NCBI GenBank assembly: GCA_003564295.1
Contig: PXFI01000093.1
Span: 1-52,806, forward strand
Direction: 5' to 3'
DNA: 52,806 bases
Source: Gemmatimonadota bacterium
GTDB taxonomy: Bacteria > Gemmatimonadota > Gemmatimonadetes > Longimicrobiales > Gaopeijiaceae
Made by a program: the position numbers and the translations under genes. Positions 44,651 through 52,806 of the stretch are shown here, piece after piece. Each line of letters starts with the position of its first letter. Within the stretch, counting starts at the first letter, position 1. The notes below the pieces were generated by a model that was not told the origin of the DNA, did no database searches, and saw nothing but the letters and a program-made list of their open reading frames with translations.

Positions 44651-44671
44651 TCTCTATCCGAATCTCTATCT
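44651..44671 (+). promoter_or_regulatory. Tandem TCTCTATC motif upstream of the phosphoribosyltransferase gene
   Basis: The best example of the motif: two perfect 8-bp direct repeats TCTCTATC (44651-44658 and 44663-44670) separated by CGAA, giving 12-bp spacing between the half-sites. It lies 129-149 bp before the ATG at 44800, in the 219-bp gap after the S2P-CBS gene, so the downstream gene has its own control region. Confidence 0.6.
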
Positions 44672-44799
44672 GCCCGTCCCATCCCGGGGGGTTGTTTGTA
44701 GCGCCGGCGTCTCCAACCTTGTCACGGAGACCCAAGCCTGGACGGAGGCAGGGCCTGATACCGGATTGCCATTCCTGCGGGACAAGGAGGAGCGAACGG

Positions 44800-45453
44800 A
44801 TGGATCAGTTCAAAGACCGGTCCCATGCCGGGACGGAGTTGGCCCGGCGCCTGAAAGACCACGGCGCAGAGGGTGCATTGGTCGTATTGGGAATGGCGCG
44901 AGGGGGAATACCCGTGGCCTTCCGGGTGGCGGAGGAGTTGGATGCGCCCCTGGACCTCTTCATCGTGAGGAAGCTGGGAGTCCCGGGCCACGAGGAGCTG
45001 GCCATGGGAGCAATTGCCACGGGCGGTATCCGGGTCATCAACGAGGACGTGGTGAGGCATCTCTCCATACCGGAAGACGTTCTCGCCCGAGTGGCGGCCC
45101 AGGAACAGGGGGCGCTGGAAAACCGAGAGCGAAAATATAGGGGCGGCCGCAAGACACCGAATCTCGAAGGGAAGACCGTCATCCTGGTGGATGACGGCGT
45201 GGCGACGGGAGCATCAATGAAGGCAGCTCTCCACGCCATTCGGGAGCAGAATCCGGACCGGATCGTAGTGGCGGTCCCCGTGGCCCATCCCTCCGTCTGC
45301 GAGGAGTTGGAGGAGTTGGCCGACGAGGTGGTCTGCCTTCGGACCCCCCCGGTGATGCAGGCCATCGGGTCCTGGTACCAGGACTTCAGCCAGACTCCCG
45401 ATGAAGAGGTGCGGGATCTTCTGAACCGGGCGAGGAGGCCGGAAGACGCTTGA
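44800..45453 (+). CDS. Phosphoribosyltransferase-fold protein
   Basis: 217 residues of the type I phosphoribosyltransferase fold. The PRPP-binding loop is clear: VILVDDGVATGAS (127-139). The N-terminal LGMARGGIPVAFRVA and IVRKLGVPGHEELAMGAIA segments match the stand-alone family found next to Usp genes, including the Mycobacterium DosR-regulon member Rv0571c. The nucleobase partner is not identifiable, and some members lack classical purine or pyrimidine salvage activity. AAGGAGG precedes the ATG at 44800, which settles the start against the open frame from 44692. The upstream region carries the best tandem TCTCTATC repeat. Confidence 0.88.
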   Translation: MDQFKDRSHAGTELARRLKDHGAEGALVVLGMARGGIPVAFRVAEELDAPLDLFIVRKLGVPGHEELAMGAIATGGIRVINEDVVRHLSIPEDVLARVAAQEQGALENRERKYRGGRKTPNLEGKTVILVDDGVATGASMKAALHAIREQNPDRIVVAVPVAHPSVCEELEELADEVVCLRTPPVMQAIGSWYQDFSQTPDEEVRDLLNRARRPEDA

Positions 45454-45687
45454 GATAGGGTCATTCGCCAGCCGTTGTGGCCCGGATCCGAAACCCCACA
45501 TGCCAGGCCGTATGGTGGCGGAGCCTCCACGTCTTCGACGAAGAGAGAGACGGCCGAAGCCCCGGGCATGTGTGTTGGGTCAGGAGACCATCGCCACCGT
45601 TGACAACGGCCCCGGAAATACGGACCATGCCCCCGGTAAGGGCGATCCCGCCTCCCCCAGACCCGAAGCGCCCCTGGAGGTCCGTCC

Positions 45688-48000
45688 ATGCCCCGACCAC
45701 TCTCCATCGCCTTCGCCACCGTAGCCCATCTCGTCACTCTCTTCTTCCTCTTCCCACTCAGCCCTGCGAACGCCCAGGGGCGGGCCCAGGACTACATCCG
45801 GGCAGACAGTTTTCCCGCCCGGAGCCAGGGGCTGGTGGTGGACGTGGCGGAGACACCCAACTGGATCGAGGAGACCAGTCGGTTCTGGTATCGCAAGTCC
45901 CTGGAGGGAGGCCACGCCTTCGTCCTGGTGAACCCTCTGGTCCCGGAGAAGGGCCCCGCCTTCGACCACCAGCGCCTGGCCACCTCCCTGGCCGCCCTCC
46001 CCTCCTTCCAGGACGACACCGTCTCCGCCGTCACCCTCCCCTTCAGCCGGTTCACCTTCGTGGACGACGAGAGGGCATTGGAGTTCGTGGCGGCGGACTC
46101 CACCTGGCGGTGCGGCCTGGTGGAGTACGCCTGCGAGAACCGGGGGGCCGTGGCCCGGCGGGAGCGGCCGCCCGACCGGGGAAGCGGCGCTCCCTGGCAG
46201 GCCGGCCCAGGCCAACTCTGGCGCAACCTGAGCAACCGCCCCCTCGCCTCCCCCGATGGAGTATGGGAAGCCTTCATCCAGAACTACAACGTGGCAGTCC
46301 GGAAGGTGGGAGAGGAGAACTATACGCTCCTGAGTTGGGACGGCTCCGAGGGAAATACCTACACGGACCGGTCCATGGTTTGGTCCCCGGATTCAAAGAA
46401 GCTGGCCGTTTACCGCGTGATCCCGGGCCAGCCCCGGGAGATCCACTTCATCGCCTCCTCACCCGAGGACCAGCTCCAGCCCAGGCACTCCACCCTCCTC
46501 TACGCCAAGCCCGGGGACGTCCTGGACAAGGAGGACCCGGTGATCTTCCATGTGGAAACGGGAGAGAAGATTCAGGTGGACGACCACCTCTTCTCCAACC
46601 CCTACACCCTTTCCCGCATGGAGTGGAGGGAGGACAGCCGCCGCCTCACTTTCGAGTACAACCAGAGGGGACACCAGGTCTACCGCATCATGGAGGTGGA
46701 CGCCACCACCGGGGAGACCCGAGTCGTGATCTCGGAAGAGCCCGAGACCTTCTTCTCGCACTCCGGCAAGCGTTTTCGTCATGACATGGACGACGGGCGG
46801 GAGATCATCTGGATGAGCGAGCGGGACGGGTGGAATCACCTCTACCTCTACGACGGCGCCACGGGCCAGGTGAGAAACCAGATCACCCGGGGAGAGTGGG
46901 TGGTGCGCAGCGTGGACACGGTGGACGTGGCGGGCCGCCAGATCTGGTTCCAGGCCAGCGGTATGGACCCCGGCCAGGACCCCTACTTCACCCACACCTA
47001 CCGCATCGACTTTGACGGCACGGGCCTGGTGGCCTACACGGAGGCCGACGGGAACCATTCGGTGGATTTCTCCCCGGACCGGGAGTTCTACGTGAACCGC
47101 TGGTCCCGGGTGGACCACCCGCCGGTGGCGGAGCTCCGCAGGACCAGAGACCGCTCGCTGGTGATGGAGCTGGAGCGTGCCGACGCCTCGGCCCTCCTGG
47201 CCACGGGGTGGCGGTACCCGCAGGTCTTCGTGGCCAAAGGTCGGGACGGGGCCACGGACATCTGGGGCATCATCATCCGGCCCACCAACTTCGACCCCGG
47301 CCGTCGCTACCCCGTCATCGAGAACATCTACGCCGGTCCCCATGGCTCCTTCGTTCCCAAGACCTTCAGCACCCAGGCCGACATGCAATCCCTGGCGGAG
47401 CTGGGGTTCATCGTGGTGCAGATCGACGGGATGGGGACCTCCAACCGCTCCAAGGCTTTCCACGACGTGGCCTGGAAGAACCTCAAGGACGCGGGCTTCC
47501 CCGACCGGATCCTCTGGCACCAGGCCGTGGCGGAGCGCTACCCCTGGTACGACATCGAACGGGTCGGGATCTACGGCGGATCGGCAGGCGGACAGAACGC
47601 CATGGGCGCCCTCCTCTTCCATCCGGACCACTACCATGTGGCCGTGTCCTTCGCCGGGTGTCACGATAACCGCATGGACAAGATCTGGTGGAACGAGCAG
47701 TGGATGGGCTGGCCCATCGGCCCCCACTACTCCGCCTCCTCCAACGTGGACAACGCCCACCTTCTACAGGGCAAGTTGCTCCTGGCGGTGCCGGAGCTGG
47801 ACACCAACGTGGACCCGGCCTCCACGCTCCAGGTGGTGAACGCCCTCATCAGGGCCAACAAGGACTTCGACCTTCTCATCTTCCCCGGCGAGGACCACGG
47901 GGCCGGGCGCCGGGGGCCCACCGCGTCCTACGGAGACCGAAAGCGGAACGATTTCTTCGTGAGGCACCTCCTTGGAGTGGAGCCGCCCCCATGGGAGTAG
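45688..48000 (+). CDS. Secreted DPP-IV-type S9 peptidase
   Basis: 770 residues: signal peptide (1-29, cleavage after ANA), beta-propeller DPPIV_N-like domain (about 200-500), and a C-terminal alpha/beta-hydrolase domain. Triad: S632 in GGSAGG, D705 in [10 protein letters not shown] and H737 in GEDHGAGR. It removes dipeptides or processes oligopeptides outside the cytoplasm. It differs from the first S9 peptidase of the window in having the LDTNVDPAS acid block and no C-terminal charged tail, so the two are not recent duplicates. Its final 10 bases overlap the start of the IucA/IucC-like gene, indicating one transcript. Confidence 0.94.
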   Translation: MPRPLSIAFATVAHLVTLFFLFPLSPANAQGRAQDYIRADSFPARSQGLVVDVAETPNWIEETSRFWYRKSLEGGHAFVLVNPLVPEKGPAFDHQRLATSLAALPSFQDDTVSAVTLPFSRFTFVDDERALEFVAADSTWRCGLVEYACENRGAVARRERPPDRGSGAPWQAGPGQLWRNLSNRPLASPDGVWEAFIQNYNVAVRKVGEENYTLLSWDGSEGNTYTDRSMVWSPDSKKLAVYRVIPGQPREIHFIASSPEDQLQPRHSTLLYAKPGDVLDKEDPVIFHVETGEKIQVDDHLFSNPYTLSRMEWREDSRRLTFEYNQRGHQVYRIMEVDATTGETRVVISEEPETFFSHSGKRFRHDMDDGREIIWMSERDGWNHLYLYDGATGQVRNQITRGEWVVRSVDTVDVAGRQIWFQASGMDPGQDPYFTHTYRIDFDGTGLVAYTEADGNHSVDFSPDREFYVNRWSRVDHPPVAELRRTRDRSLVMELERADASALLATGWRYPQVFVAKGRDGATDIWGIIIRPTNFDPGRRYPVIENIYAGPHGSFVPKTFSTQADMQSLAELGFIVVQIDGMGTSNRSKAFHDVAWKNLKDAGFPDRILWHQAVAERYPWYDIERVGIYGGSAGGQNAMGALLFHPDHYHVAVSFAGCHDNRMDKIWWNEQWMGWPIGPHYSASSNVDNAHLLQGKLLLAVPELDTNVDPASTLQVVNALIRANKDFDLLIFPGEDHGAGRRGPTASYGDRKRNDFFVRHLLGVEPPPWE

Positions 48001-49316
48001 CGCAAACCGCCACGGGAGTGACCTCGGCGGCTTCCCCCGGCCCTGTGCCGATGAGGATACCCGTCGGCCACCCTCCCTTTCTCTACCTGGACCGATACGT
48101 GAACGAGGGGACCCGGGCCTACAGCCCCCATGCCGGGTATACCGAAGCCCGGGAGTCGTACCGCCCCGACTCCTCCCATCCTTCCTTTCACCTGCCGGTC
48201 TTCCAGCTCCCGGCCGAAGCTCTCCGCGTCTTCGAGGCGAACCCTCCCCAGGCACTCCGGGCCCTCTATATCCGGCCGGAAGGGGTGGCTCTCTGTGTCC
48301 ACCCCCAGCTCCTGGAGGAGGCCCCGAAGGATCCCTACCTCCGAAAGACCCTGACTCTGGGGACCTCCCGGGACCCCATCACCGTGGCCCCTTCTTCCTC
48401 CACCAGGACGCTCTACGTCCTGGACATGGAAGACCCGACCCGACTTGCCGCTCCCCATCATGCCCTGAAGGTCCACTTCCCCTTCAGGATCAGCCGTTAC
48501 GGAAGAAAGATGCGGGAAGAAGTGGTGGAACAGGCCCTCAACGTCTCCCTGGAGCTGGAGGTGGGTGTGGCTTCCCTGGACCATCGTTTCGCCTTCCTCC
48601 GTGAGGTTTTGGGGGTTACTCACCTGGACCTGGAGCCCCAGGCTCCCCGGGGAGAGAACTGGGGGTACCTGGTGCGGGACATGACACCCTTCCCCCCCGT
48701 CCAGGAAGCCCGGCGCCTGGTGCCCGCCCATGCCCTCTACGGAAGGGACTTCTTCCACCCGGAAAGACCACCCCTTCTCATGGAGATACTGGCAGGGGAC
48801 CCGGCGGCTGGGGCCGATCCCCGTGCCTTCCTCCTGGAAGCCCTCTTCCTGCCCATCATCCGCCACTGGGTGGATTGCTTCCTGACCTTCGGTTTCATGC
48901 TGGAGCCCCATGCCCAGAACGTCCTTCTGGAGGTGGACGGGGAGGGCGCCCTACGGCGCTTCATTCACCGTGACCTGAGCCTGGGCATCGACATGAGGCG
49001 GCGAAGGGACCTCGGCCTTCCCAACGAAGGGCTGAACGACTACAACCGAATGGAGGATGGGACCTTCGCCAGCATCGCCTACGACAGGATGATGGGGGGA
49101 CACTTCTTCGACCACCTCCTGGCCCCCGTCCTGGCGGCCTTCCCCACGCTGGCCCCGGAGGACTTCCGGGGCCCCTGCCGGGAGGAGTTCGCCCGCCTCT
49201 TTCCGGACCACGAACGGTACTTTCCCCGGACGGTCCATTACTTCAGCGAAGAGCGGGACGAGTTCGGCAAGCCCCTGTACCAGGACACGGGAGGGGGGCC
49301 GGAATGGAGGCCATAG
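47991..49316 (+). CDS. IucA/IucC-like (NIS siderophore synthetase-related) protein
   Basis: 441 residues from the ATG at 47991, which overlaps the end of the S9 peptidase gene; an alternative ATG at 48051 ([10 protein letters not shown]) is also plausible. Similarity is to the C-terminal half of IucA/IucC proteins: [15 protein letters not shown] corresponds to the segment after the ATP loop, and [13 protein letters not shown] with FIHRDLSLG to the conserved HxQN and RD catalytic blocks. It is shorter than full NIS synthetases (about 580-600 aa), and the N-terminal ATP-binding GHPxHPxxK block is only loosely matched ([15 protein letters not shown]). No other siderophore gene is nearby, so a siderophore product is not established. 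Confidence 0.65.
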   Translation: MGVAQTATGVTSAASPGPVPMRIPVGHPPFLYLDRYVNEGTRAYSPHAGYTEARESYRPDSSHPSFHLPVFQLPAEALRVFEANPPQALRALYIRPEGVALCVHPQLLEEAPKDPYLRKTLTLGTSRDPITVAPSSSTRTLYVLDMEDPTRLAAPHHALKVHFPFRISRYGRKMREEVVEQALNVSLELEVGVASLDHRFAFLREVLGVTHLDLEPQAPRGENWGYLVRDMTPFPPVQEARRLVPAHALYGRDFFHPERPPLLMEILAGDPAAGADPRAFLLEALFLPIIRHWVDCFLTFGFMLEPHAQNVLLEVDGEGALRRFIHRDLSLGIDMRRRRDLGLPNEGLNDYNRMEDGTFASIAYDRMMGGHFFDHLLAPVLAAFPTLAPEDFRGPCREEFARLFPDHERYFPRTVHYFSEERDEFGKPLYQDTGGGPEWRP

Positions 49317-49393
49317 AAGCCTTGGTGAAGTCCCCGGGCCGGAGCCGCGTGCGGCGCCGGGTGCCAACGAGGGGACCGTAGGGAGTTATCTCC

Positions 49394-49984
49394 ATGGCCA
49401 TTCGCTGTCACCAGTGCCGTCGCGAGTACGACGTGACCCTCTTCCAGTTCGGAAGAACCATCCACTGCGCCTGCGGCGCCCGGGTAGGACTGGAAGCTCG
49501 CGTCGGACCGGAAGTTACGCATTCGGAGCCCCGATTCATGGTGGACGCCATGCTGGGCGGGCTGGCCCGTTGGCTCCGGATTCTGGGCTTCGACACGGCC
49601 TATGACCCAGCCATCCCCGACGACGAACTGGCCCGCCGGGGGCTCGTGGAAGGGCGTCATATCCTTACTCGGGACCGTAGCTTCCCGGAGGAGTGGAGGG
49701 TGGCCTCCTGCACCATCCTGGAACATGACGATGTGGACACCCAGCTCAGGGAGGTCCTGGAACGCTTCAACCTGAAGGAGAAGATCCGGCTCTTCTCCCG
49801 CTGCGGGGCCTGCAACACCCTCCTGAAGCCCCTCCCCAGGGAGGAGGCTCGGGATCGAGTTCCCCCACGGGTCCTCGAGAGTTGCGACGACTTCGCCAAT
49901 TGCCCCGGATGCGGCCGGACCTACTGGGAGGGCACCCATACCCGGCGCATACGGGCACGGCTGCGGAGTGTCCTGGAATCATGA
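49394..49984 (+). CDS. Mut7-C RNase-domain protein with zinc ribbons
   Basis: 196 residues. An N-terminal CHQC plus CAC zinc-knuckle pair (5-31) leads into the Mut7-C (DUF82, PIN-like) domain: MVDAMLGGLARWLRILGFDT and HILTRDRSF carry the acidic residues expected for a PIN-type nuclease. A second zinc ribbon closes the protein (CGAC near 137 and CPGC near 175, in a segment with GRTYWEGTH). The N-terminal ribbon is an addition to the usual single-ribbon layout. It is probably a cytoplasmic RNA-processing nuclease; the target is unknown. It lies 77 bp after the IucA/IucC-like gene on the same strand. The ATG lacks a strong ribosome-binding site (GGAG 13 bases upstream). Confidence 0.88.
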   Translation: MAIRCHQCRREYDVTLFQFGRTIHCACGARVGLEARVGPEVTHSEPRFMVDAMLGGLARWLRILGFDTAYDPAIPDDELARRGLVEGRHILTRDRSFPEEWRVASCTILEHDDVDTQLREVLERFNLKEKIRLFSRCGACNTLLKPLPREEARDRVPPRVLESCDDFANCPGCGRTYWEGTHTRRIRARLRSVLES

Positions 49985-50153
49985 GCCACCACACCGGCGG
50001 ATTCTACGGCGACTGTTCCCTCACGCCCGAGGGGCCGGCTTCCCGGCCTCCCAGGGGTGGCACAGAGCCGTCCGGCTGCCGACCTTGTGCAGCACCCGGG
50101 CCTTCCGGAACCATCCTACCGGAGGGCCCTCGACCCGGGAACGGAGCGTACCC

Positions 50154-51716
50154 ATGAGCCGTTGGCCGAACCCCCCGACCGCCAGAACCGCAGCCCACTT
50201 CCCCTTCCTCACCCTCATCCTTCTCCTGGCCGCCGCTTGCGGTGAGCCGGAAGCGGACCCGGCAGGCACCCTGGAGCCCGCCGACATCCTCATAACCCGA
50301 GGTACCGTCATCACCATGGACCCGGAGCGGCGGGTGCTGGAGAACGGGGCCGTGGCCATCGTGGGGGACCGGATCGCGGCCATCGGCCCCTCGGAGGAGC
50401 TGGAGGCACGGTTCGCCCCCCGCCAGCTCCTGGACGCCGGCCGCAGCGTGGTCATGCCCGGCCTCATCGACGGGCACGGTCACGCCGGCCACGGCCTGGT
50501 GAAGAGCCTGGGGACGGACACGGGAGAGTGGTTCGGGGCCTGTGAGACAATCTATGCCCACGGATCCACCGAAGGCTTCTGGCGGGCCGACGCCCTTCTC
50601 ACTGCCGTGGAACGCCTGAGGTTCGGCGTCACCACGGGCCTGGCCTTCTTCGGCGGCGGCGACAGCGTCATGCGCACCGACGACCCCCGCTACGGCGACG
50701 CCTACCTTCAGGCCATCCGGGACGTGGGGGTCCGCTGGATCCTGGCCCTGGGCCCCCGGCGCCCCCCCTTCCCCCGAGTGTTCACCCACTGGGAGGGCGA
50801 GACACGCCACGACGTGGAGGTGACCTTCCAGCAGCAGCTCGAGACCACCGAGACCCTCATTCGGCGATGGCACGGTGAGGGAGACGGCCGCATCCAGATT
50901 GCCATCATGTTCCCCACCCATCACCCCGCAAGGATGCAACTGACCGAGGTCGAATTCCAGGACCTGGTGGCCCGCACCCGGGCCGCCCGGGACCTCTCCA
51001 GGAAGTACGGCCTCCTCTTCACCCAGGATGGACATACTCAAGGGTCGGTGAAGTTCGCCCATGAGATCCTGGACATCCTGGGGCCCGACGCACTCCTCTC
51101 CCACGCCACGGAGCTCACGGAAGAGGAGATCCGGATCTGCGCCGAAACCGACACCCGCATCGTCCACAATCCCAGCGCCATCGCGTCCATCAGGGGACGC
51201 TGCCCGGTTACGGAATTGCTGGACGCAGGAGTTACCGTGATGCTCGGATCGGACGGGGTGGCGCCGGACCGGAGCTACGACATGTTCCGCCACATGTTCC
51301 AGGCCATGCGCTACCACCGCTTTCACTTCCGTGACCCGGACGTCCTTCCGGCAGGGAAGGTCCTGGAGATGGCCACCATCGACGCCGCCCGGGCCCTGGG
51401 GCTGGAAGACGAGATCGGCTCCCTGGAGGTAGGGAAGAAGGCCGACATCATCCTGGTGGACCTGTTCAGGCCCCACCTCTACCCCCCCAACATGCCCCTC
51501 TACCGGGTCGCCTACTTCGCCAACGGTAACGACGTCAAGACCGTCATCGTGGACGGTCAGGTCCTCATGCTGGACCGGCAGGTGAAGACGGTGGACGAAG
51601 CCCGGGTCCTGGAGCTCGCTGACCAAGAGCTCCGGGCCGCCCTGGACCGTACCGGCCTGCACCACCTGGTGGAGACGCCGGAAGGGTTCTGGGGGGAGAC
51701 AAGGCTTCCGCGCTGA
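50154..51716 (+). CDS. Amidohydrolase-family lipoprotein
   Basis: 520 residues. The N-terminus is a lipoprotein signal with AAACGEPE as lipobox, so the enzyme is probably anchored outside the cytoplasm, unusual for ATZ/TRZ-type amidohydrolases. Metal-site motifs are present: DGHGHAGH (first HxH), QDGHTQG, LLSHATEL and SDGVAPD with the final aspartate. The fold segments LITRGTVITMDP and ADIILVDLFRP at the ends are the usual beta-sandwich parts. The substrate cannot be told; candidates include deaminases and imidazolonepropionase-like hydrolases. The start at 50154 is chosen for the signal peptide; the frame opens at 49968 within the preceding gene. Confidence 0.88.
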   Translation: MSRWPNPPTARTAAHFPFLTLILLLAAACGEPEADPAGTLEPADILITRGTVITMDPERRVLENGAVAIVGDRIAAIGPSEELEARFAPRQLLDAGRSVVMPGLIDGHGHAGHGLVKSLGTDTGEWFGACETIYAHGSTEGFWRADALLTAVERLRFGVTTGLAFFGGGDSVMRTDDPRYGDAYLQAIRDVGVRWILALGPRRPPFPRVFTHWEGETRHDVEVTFQQQLETTETLIRRWHGEGDGRIQIAIMFPTHHPARMQLTEVEFQDLVARTRAARDLSRKYGLLFTQDGHTQGSVKFAHEILDILGPDALLSHATELTEEEIRICAETDTRIVHNPSAIASIRGRCPVTELLDAGVTVMLGSDGVAPDRSYDMFRHMFQAMRYHRFHFRDPDVLPAGKVLEMATIDAARALGLEDEIGSLEVGKKADIILVDLFRPHLYPPNMPLYRVAYFANGNDVKTVIVDGQVLMLDRQVKTVDEARVLELADQELRAALDRTGLHHLVETPEGFWGETRLPR

Positions 51717-51717
51717 G

Positions 51718-51738
51718 GAGTCGGGGCCGGAGACTCCA
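51718..51738. terminator. Weak stem-loop after the amidohydrolase gene
   Basis: GGAGTC (51718-51723) pairs with GACTCC (51733-51738) across a 9-base loop, starting one base after the stop codon, in the convergent spacer to the AbiEii-like gene. No T-run follows, so this is tentative. Confidence 0.35.
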
Positions 51739-51847
51739 GGTCCCAGCCTATCCTTCGCGGCCATCCGCCTCCGGGGCTCGCCGCCTCCACGCGGCTCCAT
51801 GGGCTGCGGGGACAGCAGTAGGCCATCCGACAGAGGTATGGTTGGGA

Positions 51848-52678
51848 TCAGGGGTCGTCAACAGGGACCACCTGCGGGATCACGCCGCCCGGCTCCCCGT
51901 AATGCGGCACCATCCCTTGCTGCTCCAGGGGGATTCCGGGTAGGGGGATTCCGAACCGCTCGTGGTCCAGGACGTAGTACAGGCATCCGAGTTCTTCCGG
52001 AGGGCGTTCCCTGGCGAAGGTCTCCGCGTGAGCCAGGGCCGCCAGCCACCTCTCCTTCGAGGCCGCCAGGTCGAAGGGTCCGGCCAGCTGCAGCCGCTCG
52101 AAGTCCTCCGGACGGTGCCGACCCCTGCGCTTCAGCAGCTCCAGCAGCGAGAGAGGGCTGAATCCCGGATCCTTTCCCACCGCCGCCCAGCACAACCCCG
52201 CCAAGGGGAGGATGCGTTCGTGGGCGAACAGGATGTCTACGAAGTCCCGGGCTTCGTGCCGCCCCGCCAGCACAAGGACCTTGTTGATGGCGAGATCCAC
52301 CGGATGGAGAAGCAGACCGCCCAGAGGGTCCCGCACCAGAGGCATGAAACGCCAGGCGGAATCGTGCGCCCAGTCCACACGGGTCGCCCCCCCCTCGCCC
52401 TCGACCACGGCACGCACGAATCCCGGAAGGCTCAACTCGATCCGGACCTGGTAGCCGGCCTCCTCCAACCGGGAGCGGTCGGCGGCAAAGACACCGGCCA
52501 CACGAGCAAGAGCGTCGTGGAAGAAGTCCAGGTCATCGCTGAAGCGGGCCGAGTTGGGAGCGAAATGGAGCGCCGCCCCTCCGGCCAGGTACCGGCCATC
52601 CTTCTCAGGGGGCCCGAGGGTGGCGAGCACCGCTCGCTGGAAATCTGTCAGCGGCACAGCCGGGCTCCGATCGTCCAT
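51848..52678 (-). CDS. AbiEii/AbiGii-type nucleotidyltransferase
   Basis: 276 residues from this start. The nucleotidyltransferase core is clear: YLAGGAALHFAPNSARFSDD followed by LDFF gives the GG-x-(..)-S-DLD pattern of the family, and the downstream block INKVLVLAGRHEARDFVDIL matches the K...R...RD conserved segment of AbiEii/AbiGii proteins. Such proteins can be toxins that block tRNA by nucleotide addition, or related nucleotidyltransferases. The ATG at 52678 is chosen by homology; the frame runs to 52771. It overlaps by 31 bp the end of a second gene upstream on the same strand, so the two form a bicistronic unit cut by the window edge. A toxin role is inference from family. Confidence 0.85.
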   Translation of the reverse strand: MDDRSPAVPLTDFQRAVLATLGPPEKDGRYLAGGAALHFAPNSARFSDDLDFFHDALARVAGVFAADRSRLEEAGYQVRIELSLPGFVRAVVEGEGGATRVDWAHDSAWRFMPLVRDPLGGLLLHPVDLAINKVLVLAGRHEARDFVDILFAHERILPLAGLCWAAVGKDPGFSPLSLLELLKRRGRHRPEDFERLQLAGPFDLAASKERWLAALAHAETFARERPPEELGCLYYVLDHERFGIPLPGIPLEQQGMVPHYGEPGGVIPQVVPVDDP

Positions 52679-52806
52679 GCTTCCCGGTTCCCATACTTCA
52701 TGAGTTGCTCCGCCACCCACGGTACCTCGGCGAGTCCGATCTCCAGGTCGGGCCGGTAGGACCAGAAGCACATGGTCCGGAAACGCCGGAAGGCCCGCCG
52801 GGCCTC
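52648..52806 (-). CDS. C-terminal fragment of an unidentified protein (cut by window edge)
   Basis: Reading the minus strand from the window edge gives 52 codons in frame before a TGA, ending REAWTIGARLCR, with the segment EVPWVAEQLMKYGN before it. The sequence is well-behaved coding sequence and overlaps the start of the AbiEii-like gene by 31 bp. I believe similar short proteins accompany AbiEii-type nucleotidyltransferases, but the fragment is too short to name. Its 5' end is outside the window. Confidence 0.6.
   Translation of the reverse strand, partial: EARRAFRRFRTMCFWSYRPDLEIGLAEVPWVAEQLMKYGNREAWTIGARLCR

Noticed and set aside
47688-47990. Upstream extension of the IucA/IucC-like frame
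   Set aside because: It is the shadow of the S9 peptidase coding sequence, with Gly/Arg/Pro-rich nonsense translation; the ATG at 47991 or 48051 starts the homologous part.
1-52806. tRNA, rRNA, CRISPR, IS or prophage elements
   Set aside because: I looked for tRNA T-arm sequences, terminal inverted repeats with transposase frames and regularly spaced repeats, and saw none I could support by eye.

Overview
The window is GC-rich, densely coded bacterial chromosome from a Gram-negative-type cell: it has outer-membrane beta-barrel and TolC-type proteins, OmpA/Pal-type and HtrA lipoproteins, Lgt, and an RND pump. Large secreted S9 peptidases, an amidohydrolase lipoprotein, an M20-type protein and AsnA are a mix I associate with Gemmatimonadota. 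That placement is inference; there is no rRNA or other marker gene here. I found no tRNA, rRNA, CRISPR array, transposase or prophage gene.

Layout. 0-12 kb: asparagine synthetase AsnA, Xaa-Pro aminopeptidase, a large PEP-synthase-type ATP-grasp/nucleotidyltransferase fusion, glutamate dehydrogenase, a secreted S9 peptidase and an outer-membrane barrel protein. 12-18.4 kb: a four-gene minus-strand operon for a flavin/iron-sulfur complex, made of a NuoE-like subunit, a NuoF-GltD fusion, a HoxU-like ferredoxin subunit and a GltB-like FMN subunit. 19-26.4 kb: a CusCBA-like copper/silver efflux operon. 26.3-28.2 kb: NrfH/NrfA ammonia-forming nitrite reductase. 28.4-31.8 kb: an M20-family protein with degenerate metal sites, divergent from an SLC13-type transporter.

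31.9-45.5 kb looks like an envelope and protein-quality stress island: OmpA-like lipoprotein, ECF sigma factor, HtrA protease, a BON / LonC-like protease / universal stress protein operon, a site-2 protease with CBS domains and a phosphoribosyltransferase, with Lgt, a CDP-alcohol phosphatidyltransferase and an unknown membrane protein between them. Five transcription units in this island carry the same tandem motif, two CTATC-type half-sites 12-13 bp apart, about 95-170 bp upstream of the start codon. Single copies lie before the ECF sigma gene and the SLC13 gene. I read this as a candidate undescribed regulon and consider it, together with the NuoEF-GltD-GltB-like complex, the most interesting content of the window.

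45.7-52.8 kb: a DPP-IV-type S9 peptidase overlapping an IucA/IucC-like gene, a Mut7-C RNase-domain protein, an amidohydrolase lipoprotein, and at the right edge an AbiEii-like nucleotidyltransferase overlapping the tail of an incomplete upstream gene.

Functionally the window suggests a protein- and peptide-degrading heterotroph (S9, XPP, amidohydrolase, glutamate dehydrogenase) with low-oxygen or nitrite respiration (NrfAH), several enzymes that make or use ammonium, metal efflux and a dedicated stress response. Start codons were moved inward where a ribosome-binding site or signal peptide argued for it; these choices are stated per gene.
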